Origin: Microvirga solisilvae
GTDB lineage: Bacteria; Pseudomonadota; Alphaproteobacteria; Rhizobiales; Beijerinckiaceae
DNA length: 64,000 nt
Assembly: GCF_022808595.1 (NCBI RefSeq)
Contig: NZ_JAKUCN010000002.1
Span: forward strand, 372,001-436,000
Direction: 5' to 3'
Position numbers and translations under genes: made by a program. The notes below the pieces were generated by a model that had not been told where the DNA came from, searched no databases, and worked only from the letters and a program-made list of their open reading frames with translations. This document shows positions 32,779-42,840 of this stretch, piece by piece; position 1 is the first letter of the stretch, and each line of letters begins with the position of its first letter.

Positions 32779-33045
32779 CTATGCCTTGGGAATGGGACGG
32801 ACACCGAAAATGCGCCGCCAGATCGTGCCACCGAGGTGATTGCCGATGACGAAATAGGCGATCAGGCAGATGAAGAACAACAGCGCTGGCCATCCGTTGA
32901 TTTGAAAACCGTTCTCCGTCGTCTGGTCCGTCAGGTTGGCGATGATCATGCCAAGGACGATGAAGGCAGTCAGAAGGTCGAGAAGGAAGGACAGGACCGC
33001 CTTCCAGTAAGGAGCCGGTCCCGTTGCAGTTGCCACGTCAGTCAC
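32779..33045 (-). CDS. Small two-helix membrane protein within the valine operon
   Basis: This 88-residue protein has two hydrophobic segments (residues ~17-37 and ~53-72) and ends with I-W-R-R-I-F-G-V-R-P-I-P. That ending resembles the last part of RDD-family membrane proteins. It starts with GTG 33045, which overlaps the stop of the acyl-CoA dehydrogenase gene as GTGA, and it ends nine bases before mmsB. Tight coupling on both sides shows it is expressed with the valine enzymes. Its function is unknown; a membrane accessory or transport helper is possible. Confidence 0.75.
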   Translation of the reverse strand: MTDVATATGPAPYWKAVLSFLLDLLTAFIVLGMIIANLTDQTTENGFQINGWPALLFFICLIAYFVIGNHLGGTIWRRIFGVRPIPKA

Positions 33046-34196
33046 TTCACGTTCCCCCGTCCGACAAGATCGCGCGCCACGATGAGGCGCATGATCTCGT
33101 TGGTGCCTTCAAGAATTTGATGCACGCGCAAATCGCGCACGATCTTCTCTACGCCGTAATCGGCAAGATACCCATAACCGCCATGAATCTGGAGCGCGGC
33201 ATTCGCCACCTCGAAGCCTGTGTCGGTGGCCATGCGCTTGGCCATGGCGCAGAGCTTCGTGGCATCCATCGCCTTCGCATCGAGCGCGGAGGCCGCGCGC
33301 CACAGGAAGGTGCGCGCCGCTTCGAGTTCGGTCGCCATGTCGGCGAGCTTGAATTGCAGCGCCTGAAAATCGGCGATGCGCTTGCCGAAAGCCTTTCGGT
33401 CATTCGCGTAGGACAGCGCTTTATCGAGCGCCGATTGCGCACCGCCGAGCGAACATGCGCCGATATTGAGGCGTCCGCCGTCGAGGCCCGACATGGCGAT
33501 CTTGAAGCCCATGCCTTCATCAGCGAGACGGTTCGCCACAGGCACGCGCACGTCCTCGAAGATCACGGCGGCGGTGGGCTGCGCGTTCCAGCCCATCTTC
33601 TTTTCCTGCGCGCCGAAGGACACGCCCTTCATGTTCTTGTCGATGATCAGCGTGGAGATGCCGGAAGGCCCGTCCTCGCCCGTGCGGACCATCGTGACAT
33701 AGAGATCGGAGGTGCCCGCGCCCGAGATGAACTGCTTCACGCCGTTGACGATGTAATGATCGCCGTCGCGCACCGCGCGGGTTTTCAGCGCAGCCGCATC
33801 GGAACCCGAGCCCGGCTCGGTGAGGCAATAGCTGCCGATCAGCTCCATCGTGCAGAGAGACGGCAGGAAGCGCTGGCGTTGCTCCTCCGAGCCGTAACGG
33901 TCGATCATCCACGCGACCATGTTGTGAATGGAGAGGAATGCCGAGATGGCGGGGCAGCCGGTGGCCAGCGCTTCGAAGATGAGCGCCGCATCGAGCCGCG
34001 TCATGCCCGATCCGCCGACATCGTCGCGGGTATAGATCCCGGCCATGCCGAGGGAAGCGGCCTCCCGCAGCACATCCACGGGAAAATGCTTTGTCTCGTC
34101 CCATTCGAGGGCATGGGGGGCGAGGTTGTCCGCGGCGAAGGCAAGGGCCATGTCGCGGATTGCGATCTGGTCTTCGGTCAAAGAGAACTGGGTCAT
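33042..34196 (-). CDS. Acyl-CoA dehydrogenase, probable isobutyryl-CoA dehydrogenase
   Basis: This 384-residue FAD enzyme is of the short/branched-chain acyl-CoA dehydrogenase family. It has the FAD/substrate motif Y-C-L-T-E-P-G-S-G-S-D-A-A near residues 120-132, C-terminal I-H-G-G-Y-G-Y-L-A-D-Y-G-V-E-K with the catalytic Glu position, and Q-I-L-E-G-T-N-E-I-M-R near the end. It is placed with mmsB and mmsA, so isobutyryl-CoA (valine) is the best substrate guess. No hydratase or 3-hydroxyisobutyryl-CoA hydrolase is present between the genes, so those steps must be encoded elsewhere. The stop overlaps the start of the small membrane protein. Confidence 0.9.
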   Translation of the reverse strand: MTQFSLTEDQIAIRDMALAFAADNLAPHALEWDETKHFPVDVLREAASLGMAGIYTRDDVGGSGMTRLDAALIFEALATGCPAISAFLSIHNMVAWMIDRYGSEEQRQRFLPSLCTMELIGSYCLTEPGSGSDAAALKTRAVRDGDHYIVNGVKQFISGAGTSDLYVTMVRTGEDGPSGISTLIIDKNMKGVSFGAQEKKMGWNAQPTAAVIFEDVRVPVANRLADEGMGFKIAMSGLDGGRLNIGACSLGGAQSALDKALSYANDRKAFGKRIADFQALQFKLADMATELEAARTFLWRAASALDAKAMDATKLCAMAKRMATDTGFEVANAALQIHGGYGYLADYGVEKIVRDLRVHQILEGTNEIMRLIVARDLVGRGNVK

Positions 34197-34289
34197 GGCG
34201 CTATCGTCACGCTCGAGGGCCTTCGGGCAAGCATGACTTTCGATCTAGAGCAAGGAGGAGACAGGCCAAGGCCATTGAGAACCTGCAGA

Positions 34290-34967
34290 TCAGCCGTTCC
34301 GAAGGATGACAGACTGTCCAGCTTCCAGAAGCTCTAAAACTCGTGTGCGATTCAGGGTTGGACTGTCATCCACTTCAATGACGCAATTGGCAGGAAAGAG
34401 CTCGTTAAGGGTCGTAAGATCGAGGCTCTGCCACCGTCCATGCGCATCCCATTGGCTCAACCTTTGTCGCACCTCGGCCTCGCCGTTGAGTTTCACAACA
34501 TATCCATCCGTATCCATGAGGACTTGAGCGGATGTCCCTTCCATGACGACGAGGTCGCCATGATTATAGTCGCCCCAAAAGAGTTCTTCGACTCGGAGGG
34601 CGCCAGTCACATAGATGGTCTGTCCTCCGACGACCATATTGCGAGCCTGTAGGTCACCCAGAACGTACAACTCGGTTGCGCCATCCGTATCATGATTGCT
34701 GATATGGTGATCGACCCGCAGATGCCCATCGACCAGGATTAGAAAGATGAAATCCGAACCGTCCTCATCGCTTGATGAGGCTTCGAAGGCCAAAGGAATA
34801 TCGAGGTTCAGGTTCTTCAGATGCAAATCGCCCGCATGATAAAGAACACGTTCGTTCTCGAATTCTCCGGCGTTTCTCTCGTTTCGAGAATAGGCCCAGC
34901 TCTCTTTTGGAAGCTTATGTTTTATGTCGCTAAAGCGTACTTCCTGAAAAGGAAAGTAGCCATTCAT
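34290..34967 (-). CDS. Orphan hypothetical protein, AT-richer than its surroundings
   Basis: This 225-residue acidic protein contains no Cys pair, signal peptide or membrane segment of note. A central part (residues ~45-150) shows alternating beta-strand pattern with short repeats: A-G-D-L-H-L-K-N-L-N-L, V-D-G-H-L-R-V-D, V-L-G-D-L-Q-A-R-N and V-T-G-A-L-R-V-E-E-L. The repeated G-D/G-H/G-A-L-x-V register suggests a right-handed beta-helix, as in bactofilin-like proteins. Base composition and codon choice are visibly more AT-rich than the flanks. It lies between mmsA and isobutyryl-CoA dehydrogenase on the same strand. ATG 34967 has AAGGGGCAC upstream. It is probably horizontally acquired; function unknown. 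Confidence 0.7.
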   Translation of the reverse strand: MNGYFPFQEVRFSDIKHKLPKESWAYSRNERNAGEFENERVLYHAGDLHLKNLNLDIPLAFEASSSDEDGSDFIFLILVDGHLRVDHHISNHDTDGATELYVLGDLQARNMVVGGQTIYVTGALRVEELFWGDYNHGDLVVMEGTSAQVLMDTDGYVVKLNGEAEVRQRLSQWDAHGRWQSLDLTTLNELFPANCVIEVDDSPTLNRTRVLELLEAGQSVILRNG

Positions 34968-35020
34968 AGAGTGCCCCTTACGATTGCATCTGAGTTAGGA
35001 ATGGCTTTTTAATGTAAAAA

Positions 35021-35046
35021 TGGCCGGGAGCGAAGTCCCGGCCATC
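35021..35046 (-). terminator. Terminator after mmsA
   Basis: The 10-bp stem ATGGCCGGGA/TCCCGGCCAT has loop GCGAAG. Read on the minus strand it is followed by TTTTACATTAAAAAG. It lies 10 bases past the mmsA stop and separates mmsA from the orphan gene. Confidence 0.85.
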
Positions 35047-35056
35047 ATGATCATTC

Positions 35057-36553
<1,497 letters not shown>

Positions 36554-36665
36554 GGCGTTTCTCTCCTGATTTTAGGTGCCCTGTTCTAGCATTGTCGAAA
36601 CTGCACGACTATGGGCGAAGATGAAGCCGCGTTGTGCAAAAATCCCAATATGCTAAAGCTCGCGC

Positions 36666-37556
36666 ATGAGCGCTTTCGATTGGGACGATCTCCGCTTTTT
36701 CCTCGCCGTGGCAAGGGCCGGCCGCCTTACGGTCGCTGCCCGCCGCCTGGAGGCGGATCATACCACGGTTTCCCGCCGCATCTCGTCCCTTGAGAAGGCG
36801 CTGCAGGCCAAGCTCTTCGAGCGAAAGCCTCAAGGCTACACCCTCACCGAACAAGGCGAACGCTTGCTGGCCAAGGCCGAGAGCATGGAAAGCCAGGCGT
36901 TGGCGGTGGCGAGTGAGGTGGGAGGTTCGGATCTGGCTCTGTCCGGTACCGTACGCGTGGGCGCGCCGGACGGACTTGGCACCTATTTCCTCGCGGCGGA
37001 GCTGGGCACGCTCGCCGAGCAGCACCCGGATCTCACGATCCAGCTCGTGGCCCTGCCGCGCACCTTCTCGCTCTCGAAGCGCGAGGCCGACATCGCGGTG
37101 ACCGTCGAGCAGCCGACGGAGGGGAGGCTCGTGTCGCGCAAGCTCACCGATTATCGCCTGCGGATGTATGCCTCGGACGATTACATTGAGCGGCATGGAA
37201 TCCCTCAAACGCCTGAGGATCTCGCGGGCCGGATGCTCGTCACCTATGTGGCGGACCTCATCTACAGCCCCGCTCTCGAATATTTCTCCGGCCTCGAAAA
37301 ATACGGCCCCCGACGTTTTGAATGCGCCAGCGTGGTGGCGCAGATGGAGGCCGTGAGGGCAGGGGTCGGCATCGGCATCCTGCACGATTACGCGGCCCGG
37401 CTTTATCCCGAGCTGAAGGTAGTGCTGCCGGAGATCGCGTTTACCCGCACCTATTGGATCGTCACCCACGCGGAGGTGCGCAACCTTCACCGCATCGCCG
37501 AGGTCCATGCCTTCATGCTGGACAGGGTGAAGGCGAACCGCAGCCTCTTCATGTGA
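36666..37556 (+). CDS. LysR family transcriptional regulator
   Basis: This 296-residue regulator has an N-terminal winged HTH, residues 5-63, with F-F-L-A-V-A-R-A-G-R-L-T-V-A-A-R-R-L and the recognition helix D-H-T-T-V-S-R-R-I. The C-terminal effector domain is of the periplasmic-binding-protein type. It is divergent from mmsA with a 112-bp shared promoter region, so it is the probable activator of mmsA; LysR activators in this position are common. No clear T-N11-A palindrome stands out. The start has a weak ribosome site. Confidence 0.88.
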   Translation: MSAFDWDDLRFFLAVARAGRLTVAARRLEADHTTVSRRISSLEKALQAKLFERKPQGYTLTEQGERLLAKAESMESQALAVASEVGGSDLALSGTVRVGAPDGLGTYFLAAELGTLAEQHPDLTIQLVALPRTFSLSKREADIAVTVEQPTEGRLVSRKLTDYRLRMYASDDYIERHGIPQTPEDLAGRMLVTYVADLIYSPALEYFSGLEKYGPRRFECASVVAQMEAVRAGVGIGILHDYAARLYPELKVVLPEIAFTRTYWIVTHAEVRNLHRIAEVHAFMLDRVKANRSLFM

Positions 37557-37636
37557 CGCATTTTCCCTTCACTCAGGGCGCTTAAACCCTTAAGTCTGGC
37601 GCAAACGAACCCCCAAGAACCCTTATGGAGCCCTCC

Positions 37637-38608
37637 ATGCCCTCCAAGCTCGACCAATTGCGCGCCATGACGGTGGTCGTCGCCGATACCGGCGACCTCG
37701 ACGCGGTGCGCCGCCTGAAGCCTCAGGACTGCACCACCAACCCGACCCTGCTGCTGAAAGCAGTCGAGACACCGGCCTATGGCCATATCGTCGAGGAGGC
37801 GCTGGCCTGGGGCCGCAAGCAGAGCGGTTCCGGCGAGGGCGTCGTGGCCGCGATCTGCGACCGTCTGGCTGTGGCCTTCGGCGCGGAACTCGCAGGCATC
37901 GTGCCGGGCCGCGTCTCGACGGAAGTGGACGCGGACTTGTCCTTCGACACGGAAGCGACGGTCGCCAAGGCGCGCGCCATCATCAAGGCTTATGAGGAGC
38001 GCGGCATCGGGCGCGACCGCATCCTGATCAAGATCGCCTCCACCTGGGAGGGCATCCGCGCAGCAGAAGTTCTCCAGAAGGAAGGCATCGATTGCAATCT
38101 CACGCTGCTCTTCGCGCAAGCCCAGGCGCAGGCCTGCGCGGAAGCGGGCGTGTTCCTCATCTCGCCCTTCGTGGGCCGCATCCTCGACTGGCACGTTAAG
38201 GCTAGCGGCGGTCCCTACACCGGCGAGACCGATCCGGGCGTGATTTCGGTGCGCAACATCTACGCCTCGTACAAGGCTCAAGGCATCAAGACTGTGGTGA
38301 TGGGCGCGTCCTTCCGCAATATCGGCGAGATCGAAGCGCTCGCCGGCTGCGACCGTCTCACCATCTCGCCTGCACTTCTCGACGAGCTGGCGAATGCGCA
38401 AGGCGATCTGCCCCGCAAGCTCTCGGCTGATGATGTGCAGAAGATCGCGCCGCTGCCGCGCATGGACGAGAAGAGCTTCCGCTTCGCCATGAACGAAGAT
38501 GCGATGGCGACCGAAAAGCTCTCCGAGGGCATCCGTTCCTTCGTGAAGGATCTGCGTTCGCTGCGTTCGCTCGTGGCAAAGCACCTCGACGAAGCCAAGG
38601 CAGCTTAA
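37637..38608 (+). CDS. tal: Transaldolase (TalB type)
   Basis: This 323-residue transaldolase exchanges three-carbon units between sedoheptulose-7-phosphate and glyceraldehyde-3-phosphate in the pentose phosphate pathway. Signatures: V-V-A-D-T-G-D-L at 13-20, T-T-N-P-T-L near 35-40, and the Schiff-base Lys in [25 protein letters not shown] follows. ATG 37637 is preferred to ATG 37625 because GGAG (37627-37630) then has a six-base spacing and the N-terminus aligns with E. coli TalB. The next gene starts six bases after the stop. Confidence 0.95.
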   Translation: MPSKLDQLRAMTVVVADTGDLDAVRRLKPQDCTTNPTLLLKAVETPAYGHIVEEALAWGRKQSGSGEGVVAAICDRLAVAFGAELAGIVPGRVSTEVDADLSFDTEATVAKARAIIKAYEERGIGRDRILIKIASTWEGIRAAEVLQKEGIDCNLTLLFAQAQAQACAEAGVFLISPFVGRILDWHVKASGGPYTGETDPGVISVRNIYASYKAQGIKTVVMGASFRNIGEIEALAGCDRLTISPALLDELANAQGDLPRKLSADDVQKIAPLPRMDEKSFRFAMNEDAMATEKLSEGIRSFVKDLRSLRSLVAKHLDEAKAA

Positions 38609-38614
38609 AGGACG

Positions 38615-39172
38615 ATGACGAAAGCTCTCGTCATCATCGACGTGCAGGACGGCATCCTTCCTGAAAAGGGATCGGAACGTCCTGCTGTCAGACAGCTTTT
38701 CGATGAGGTGCGCAGCCGCATTGCTGGATTGGTGAGGGAGGCCAGAGTTCAGGGCCTTCCCATCATCTTCGTCCAACACGACGGAGAGGTGGGGCATCGT
38801 CTGGCGAAAGGCATGGCCGGATGGGAAATCTGCTCCGATCTTGGCCGAACTGACGAGGATGTCGTCGTCAACAAAACGGCCTGCGATTCATTCTACGAGA
38901 CGAAGCTGCAGGATGTTCTCTCCACGCGTGGTATTCGTCACCTCGTCGTCGGCGGGCTCATGACGCAGTGGTGCATCGACACCACCTGCCGCCGTGCGGT
39001 CAGCCTCGGCTATGACGTGACACTCGTTGGCGATGCGCATACGACTTGCGATACACAAACGCTGACGGTCGAGCAGATCGTGGAGCACCATAATGCGCTG
39101 CTCGATGGGTTTGACGCAGGCAATGCCATTCTCAGGGTGAAGCCTGCGAGCGAGGCTTTCGCTGCGGCTTAA
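38615..39172 (+). CDS. Isochorismatase-family cysteine hydrolase
   Basis: This 185-residue Rossmann-like hydrolase of the isochorismatase/nicotinamidase superfamily has a catalytic triad readable as D9 (I-D-V-Q-D-G), K87 (V-N-K-T) and C120 (M-T-Q-W-C-I-D). A cis-peptide region sits at G-G-L-M-T. The nicotinamidase zinc motif (D-x-H) is not seen, so it is not an obvious PncA. AAAGGACG lies before the start, six bases downstream of the transaldolase stop, implying co-transcription. Many such enzymes act on amides or ureides, and the substrate here is unknown. Downstream lies a CGTCATCCCGG repeat pair. Confidence 0.85.
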   Translation: MTKALVIIDVQDGILPEKGSERPAVRQLFDEVRSRIAGLVREARVQGLPIIFVQHDGEVGHRLAKGMAGWEICSDLGRTDEDVVVNKTACDSFYETKLQDVLSTRGIRHLVVGGLMTQWCIDTTCRRAVSLGYDVTLVGDAHTTCDTQTLTVEQIVEHHNALLDGFDAGNAILRVKPASEAFAAA

Positions 39173-39181
39173 TCCGCCCAT

Positions 39182-39285
39182 CGTCATCCCGGACGCAGCG
39201 TAGCGAAGATCCGGGATCGTTATCAGGATAAAGCGCTATTCTCGTCTTGCGATCCCGGGTTCTGCTGCGCAGCCCCGGGATGACG
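39182..39285. repeat. Inverted pair of CGTCATCCCGG repeats
   Basis: The left arm begins CGTCATCCCGG (39182-39192) and the right arm ends CCGGGATGACG (39275-39285). Internal stretches GATCCGGGATCG and CGATCCCGGG also pair. The whole could form an imperfect long hairpin between two convergent genes. A shorter member is at 17222-17253. Confidence 0.8.
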
Positions 39286-39307
39286 TGTTTGTCAGTAAGC
39301 GTTCGCC

Positions 39308-40987
39308 TTACTTCTTGCTCTCAAACGCCTTGTCGCGGATTGCGGAGAGCGACATCGAGGGCGTGATCGCCTCGGGGTCGAGCAGGCAATGCAGGATCGC
39401 GGGCTTGCTTGAGGTCAGCGCGCGCTGGAGAGCGGCCGGGAAATCTTCCGTGCGCTCCACGCGCTCGCCATAGCCGCCGAAGGCCTTGGCGTAGGCGGCG
39501 AAGTCGGGATTCTTCAGCTCGGTGGCCGAGACGCGGCCCGGATATTCGCGCTCCTGATGCATGCGGATCGTGCCGTACATGCCGTTGTCGAGAAGCACCA
39601 CGAGGATCGGCAGATCGTATTGCACGGCGGTTGCGAATTCCTGGCCGTTCATGAGGAAATCGCCGTCGCCGGCAAACACCACCACCGTGCTGTCGGGCTG
39701 CACGCGCTTTGCACCGACAGCGGCGGGAACGCCGTAGCCCATGGAGCCGGAAGTGGGCGCAAGCTGCGTGCCGAAATGCTTGAACGGCCAGAAGCGATGC
39801 ACCCAGGTGGCGAAGTTGCCCGCGCCGTTGCAATAGATCGTATCGGACGGCATCACCTCGCGCAGATGCGCCATCACTTCGCCCATCTGCAGGTTGCCGG
39901 GAATGCGGATCTGCGCCGGATTGCTCCAGTTCAGGTAATCCGCATGCGAAGTCCTGGTGCTCTCAGACCAGGAAAGCGATGCGGGCGGATGCAGGCCTTC
40001 CAGCGCTGCCGTGAAGGCGACGGGCGAAGCGTTGATCGCGAGATGCGGAGAATAGACGCGGCCGAGTTCGCTCGAATCCGGATGGATGTGAACGAGCTTT
40101 TGCTGCGGCGCCGGAATGTCGAGCAGCGTGTAGGCCTGGCTCGGCACTTCGGAGAGACGACCGCCCACGAGCAGGACGAGATCGGCTTCCTTGATGCGCG
40201 CGAGAAGCTTCGGGTTCACGCCGAGGCCGAGATCGCCGATGTAAGAAGCGTGATCGGCGGGAAAGAGCATCTGGCGGCGGAAGGTGCAGGCGACGGGCAG
40301 CTCGAAACGCTCGGCAAAGCGCACGAAGTTCTGCACGGCTTCCTCCGACCAGCGGCTGCCACCGAGAAGGGCGACGGGCTTCTTCGCGCCGTGGAGCAGC
40401 TTTTGCAGGTCGGCCATCTGCGCGGGCGAGGGATGGGACTCGATCACCTGATAACGCGGCGCGTCGGCGACAGCGGCCATCTCGGTGAGCACGTCTTCCG
40501 GCAGGGCGATCACGACAGGGCCGGGGCGGCCCGAGGTTGCCACATGGAAGGCGCGGGAAATGATTTCGGGGAAGCGTGCCGGATCGTCCACTTCCGTCGC
40601 CCATTTGGCGAGCGGGCCGAAGGCAGCGCGATAGTCGAGTTCCTGGAAGGCTTCACGCTCGCGCATGCCGCGCTCGATCTGGCCGACGAACAGGATCATC
40701 GGCGTCGAATCTTGCTTGGCAATATGAATGCCGGGGGAGGCGTTCGTCGCGCCCGGACCGCGGGTGACGAAGCAGATACCGGGGCGGCCCGTGAGCTTGC
40801 CGTAGGCTTCCGCCATCATCGCCGCGCCGCCTTCCTGGCGGCAGATCGTGACGTTGATGCTCGCATCATGGAGCGCGTCCAGGGCCGCGAGATAACTCTC
40901 GCCCGGTACGCAGAAGATGTGATCGACTCCATGAACAAGAAGTTGATCGACAAGAATCTGGCCGCCGGTGCGGGAGGTCGCTGTCAT
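39308..40987 (-). CDS. Thiamine-diphosphate-dependent enzyme, acetolactate-synthase-like
   Basis: This 559-residue TPP enzyme has three domains. In the Pyr domain the catalytic Glu is E52 (C-R-Q-E-G-G-A) and G-P-G-A-T-N-A-S follows near 79. The central domain includes L-L-G-G-S-R-W. The PP domain has the TPP motif G-D-G-D-F-L-M-N-G then L-L-D-N-G-M-Y-G. It has the length and layout of acetolactate synthase/benzoylformate-decarboxylase-like proteins but is not accompanied by the IlvN regulatory subunit. It is encoded 78 bp downstream of the piperideine-carboxylate dehydrogenase on the same strand, so a role in carbon-chain shortening after lysine oxidation is possible. The reaction is unknown. 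Confidence 0.82.
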   Translation of the reverse strand: MTATSRTGGQILVDQLLVHGVDHIFCVPGESYLAALDALHDASINVTICRQEGGAAMMAEAYGKLTGRPGICFVTRGPGATNASPGIHIAKQDSTPMILFVGQIERGMREREAFQELDYRAAFGPLAKWATEVDDPARFPEIISRAFHVATSGRPGPVVIALPEDVLTEMAAVADAPRYQVIESHPSPAQMADLQKLLHGAKKPVALLGGSRWSEEAVQNFVRFAERFELPVACTFRRQMLFPADHASYIGDLGLGVNPKLLARIKEADLVLLVGGRLSEVPSQAYTLLDIPAPQQKLVHIHPDSSELGRVYSPHLAINASPVAFTAALEGLHPPASLSWSESTRTSHADYLNWSNPAQIRIPGNLQMGEVMAHLREVMPSDTIYCNGAGNFATWVHRFWPFKHFGTQLAPTSGSMGYGVPAAVGAKRVQPDSTVVVFAGDGDFLMNGQEFATAVQYDLPILVVLLDNGMYGTIRMHQEREYPGRVSATELKNPDFAAYAKAFGGYGERVERTEDFPAALQRALTSSKPAILHCLLDPEAITPSMSLSAIRDKAFESKK

Positions 40988-41065
40988 GGAAGGCTCGCGA
41001 TGTAAGAGAAGCTGAATATGAAAACGGAGGGCATCGCTGCCCTCCGTTGGATGGTCTTAGACGGA

Positions 41066-42613
41066 TCAGGCGTCCACGTCGAACTTCACACCCTGAGCGA
41101 GCGGAAGCGTGTTGCCGTAATTGATCGTGTTCGTGGCGCGGCGCATGTAGGCCTTCCAGGAATCGGAGCCGGATTCGCGTCCGCCGCCCGTTTCCTTCTC
41201 GCCGCCGAACGCGCCGCCGATCTCGGCGCCCGAGGGGCCGATATTGACGTTGGCGATGCCGCAATCCGAACCCGTTGCCGAGATGAAGGCTTCGGCCTCA
41301 CGCACGTTGAGCGTGAAGATCGAGGAGGAGAGGCCAGCACCGACTGCGTTGTGCAGCTCGATCACTTCATCGAAGTTCGAGTAACGCATCACGTAGAGGA
41401 TCGGAGCGAAAGTCTCGCGCGTCACAGGGCCAGTCTGCTTCGGCATCTCCACGAGAGCGGGGCGGGCATAGAAGCCTTCGCCCGCCACATCCGTGTAGCG
41501 GCCGCCGCCATGCACCTTGCCGCCCGCATTGCGGGCCTCATCGAGTGCGCGCTCCATGCCCTCGAAAGCAGCCTTGTCGATCAGCGGGCCGACGAGCGTG
41601 CCTTCGGCGCGCGGATCGCCGATCTTCACACTGCCATAGACCTTGGCGAGACGCGGAACGAGCTGATCGTACACGCTGTCATGCACGAAGAGACGGCGAA
41701 GCGTGGTGCAGCGCTGACCGGCAGTGCCCATCGCAGCGAAAGCGATGCCGCGAAGCGCGAGATCGAGATCGGCGGAAGGCGCGACGATGGCGGCGTTGTT
41801 GCCGCCGAGTTCGAGGATCGCACGAGCGAAGCGCTGAGCAAGCTTCGGGCCGACCTGACGGCCCATGGCGGTGGAGCCGGTGGCGGAGAGAACCGGCACG
41901 CGGTGATCCTCCACGAGGATCTCGCCGATCTCACGGCCGCCGAGGAGAAGCTCGAGCAGGCCATCCGGCACGCCGCCGAAGCGCTTGGCTGCGCGCTGCG
42001 CAATGGCGTGCGTGGCGAGCGCCGTGAGCAGAGTCTTCTCGGAAGGCTTCCACACGACCGAGTCACCGCAGATCAGCGCGAGCGCCGCATTCCACGACCA
42101 CACGGCCACGGGGAAGTTGAAGGCAGAGATCACGCCGCAGACGCCCAGCGGGTGCCAGGTTTCCATCATGCGGTGATCTGCGCGCTCGGTGGTGATGGTG
42201 AGGCCGTAGAGCTGGCGGGAGAGACCGACCGCGAAATCGCAGATGTCGATCATTTCCTGAACTTCGCCGAGGCCTTCGGAAACGATCTTGCCGGCTTCCA
42301 GCGTCACGAGACGGCCGAGATCGTCCTTGGCGACGCGCAGCTCCTCGCCGAGCAGGCGGATGAACTCGCCGCGCTTCGGCGCGGGGATCTTGCGCCAGGC
42401 CTTGAAGGCGCCATCAGCCCGGCCGATGGCGGCCTTGGCCTCGTCCGGCGTCGTCTCACGCACATGGGCGATCACTTCGCCCGTGATCGGGGAGGTGGCG
42501 GGGCGGCCCGTGGGGGCGAAAGCGCTGTCCGGCACGCCGAGACGGGCGAGAATGGCGCGGGCTTCTTCCGCCACGCCGGCGGAGGAGGTCGAAACGGAAT
42601 GCAGGGCGGACAT
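41066..42613 (-). CDS. amaB: L-piperidine-6-carboxylate (aminoadipate-semialdehyde) dehydrogenase, antiquitin type
   Basis: This 515-residue aldehyde dehydrogenase of the ALDH7 (antiquitin) subfamily oxidises piperideine-6-carboxylate, in equilibrium with 2-aminoadipate semialdehyde, to 2-aminoadipate using NAD+. Signatures: S-A-F-N-F-P-V-A-V-W, G-S-T-A-M-G-R, catalytic Cys in G-Q-R-C-T-T and the ALDH7 tail G-G-A-F-G-G-E-K-E-T-G-G-G-R-E-S-G-S with I-N-Y-G-N-T-L-P-L-A-Q-G-V. ATG 42613 was chosen because GGGAG then has proper spacing. It lies downstream of lysine 6-dehydrogenase, which makes its substrate. Confidence 0.93.
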   Translation of the reverse strand: MSALHSVSTSSAGVAEEARAILARLGVPDSAFAPTGRPATSPITGEVIAHVRETTPDEAKAAIGRADGAFKAWRKIPAPKRGEFIRLLGEELRVAKDDLGRLVTLEAGKIVSEGLGEVQEMIDICDFAVGLSRQLYGLTITTERADHRMMETWHPLGVCGVISAFNFPVAVWSWNAALALICGDSVVWKPSEKTLLTALATHAIAQRAAKRFGGVPDGLLELLLGGREIGEILVEDHRVPVLSATGSTAMGRQVGPKLAQRFARAILELGGNNAAIVAPSADLDLALRGIAFAAMGTAGQRCTTLRRLFVHDSVYDQLVPRLAKVYGSVKIGDPRAEGTLVGPLIDKAAFEGMERALDEARNAGGKVHGGGRYTDVAGEGFYARPALVEMPKQTGPVTRETFAPILYVMRYSNFDEVIELHNAVGAGLSSSIFTLNVREAEAFISATGSDCGIANVNIGPSGAEIGGAFGGEKETGGGRESGSDSWKAYMRRATNTINYGNTLPLAQGVKFDVDA

Positions 42614-42688
42614 GGTCATTCTCCCAGAAAAACGGGGCATCGGCTCTTCTAAAGAGCCCGCCACCTTCGTGGTGTTCTAAAACGAGAC

Positions 42689-42713
42689 GACGGCGGCCTT
42701 TACGGCCACCGTC
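42689..42713 (-). terminator. Hairpin between lysine dehydrogenase and amaB
   Basis: Arms GACGG-C-GGCC and GGCC-A-CCGTC pair around TTTAC, with one internal mismatch. It lies in the 227-bp gap between two same-strand genes. It could be a partial terminator or processing site; a U tract is lacking. Confidence 0.45.
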
Positions 42714-42840
42714 TTAAAGCAAGTTCGGGAAAGGTGGGAACTTCTTTTCCCGAATAGGGTCATGCGATTTCGGAACGAAGCCGGTGGGGCTCTCAGCCGC
42801 GAGGACTGAAAGCCTGTTCCGAATCGTCATGCTCAAGGTG

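Noticed and set aside
36554-36665. LysR box between mmsA and the LysR gene
   Set aside because: Only weak T-N11-A-like sequences such as ATTGTC...GACTAT are visible; not distinct enough to list.
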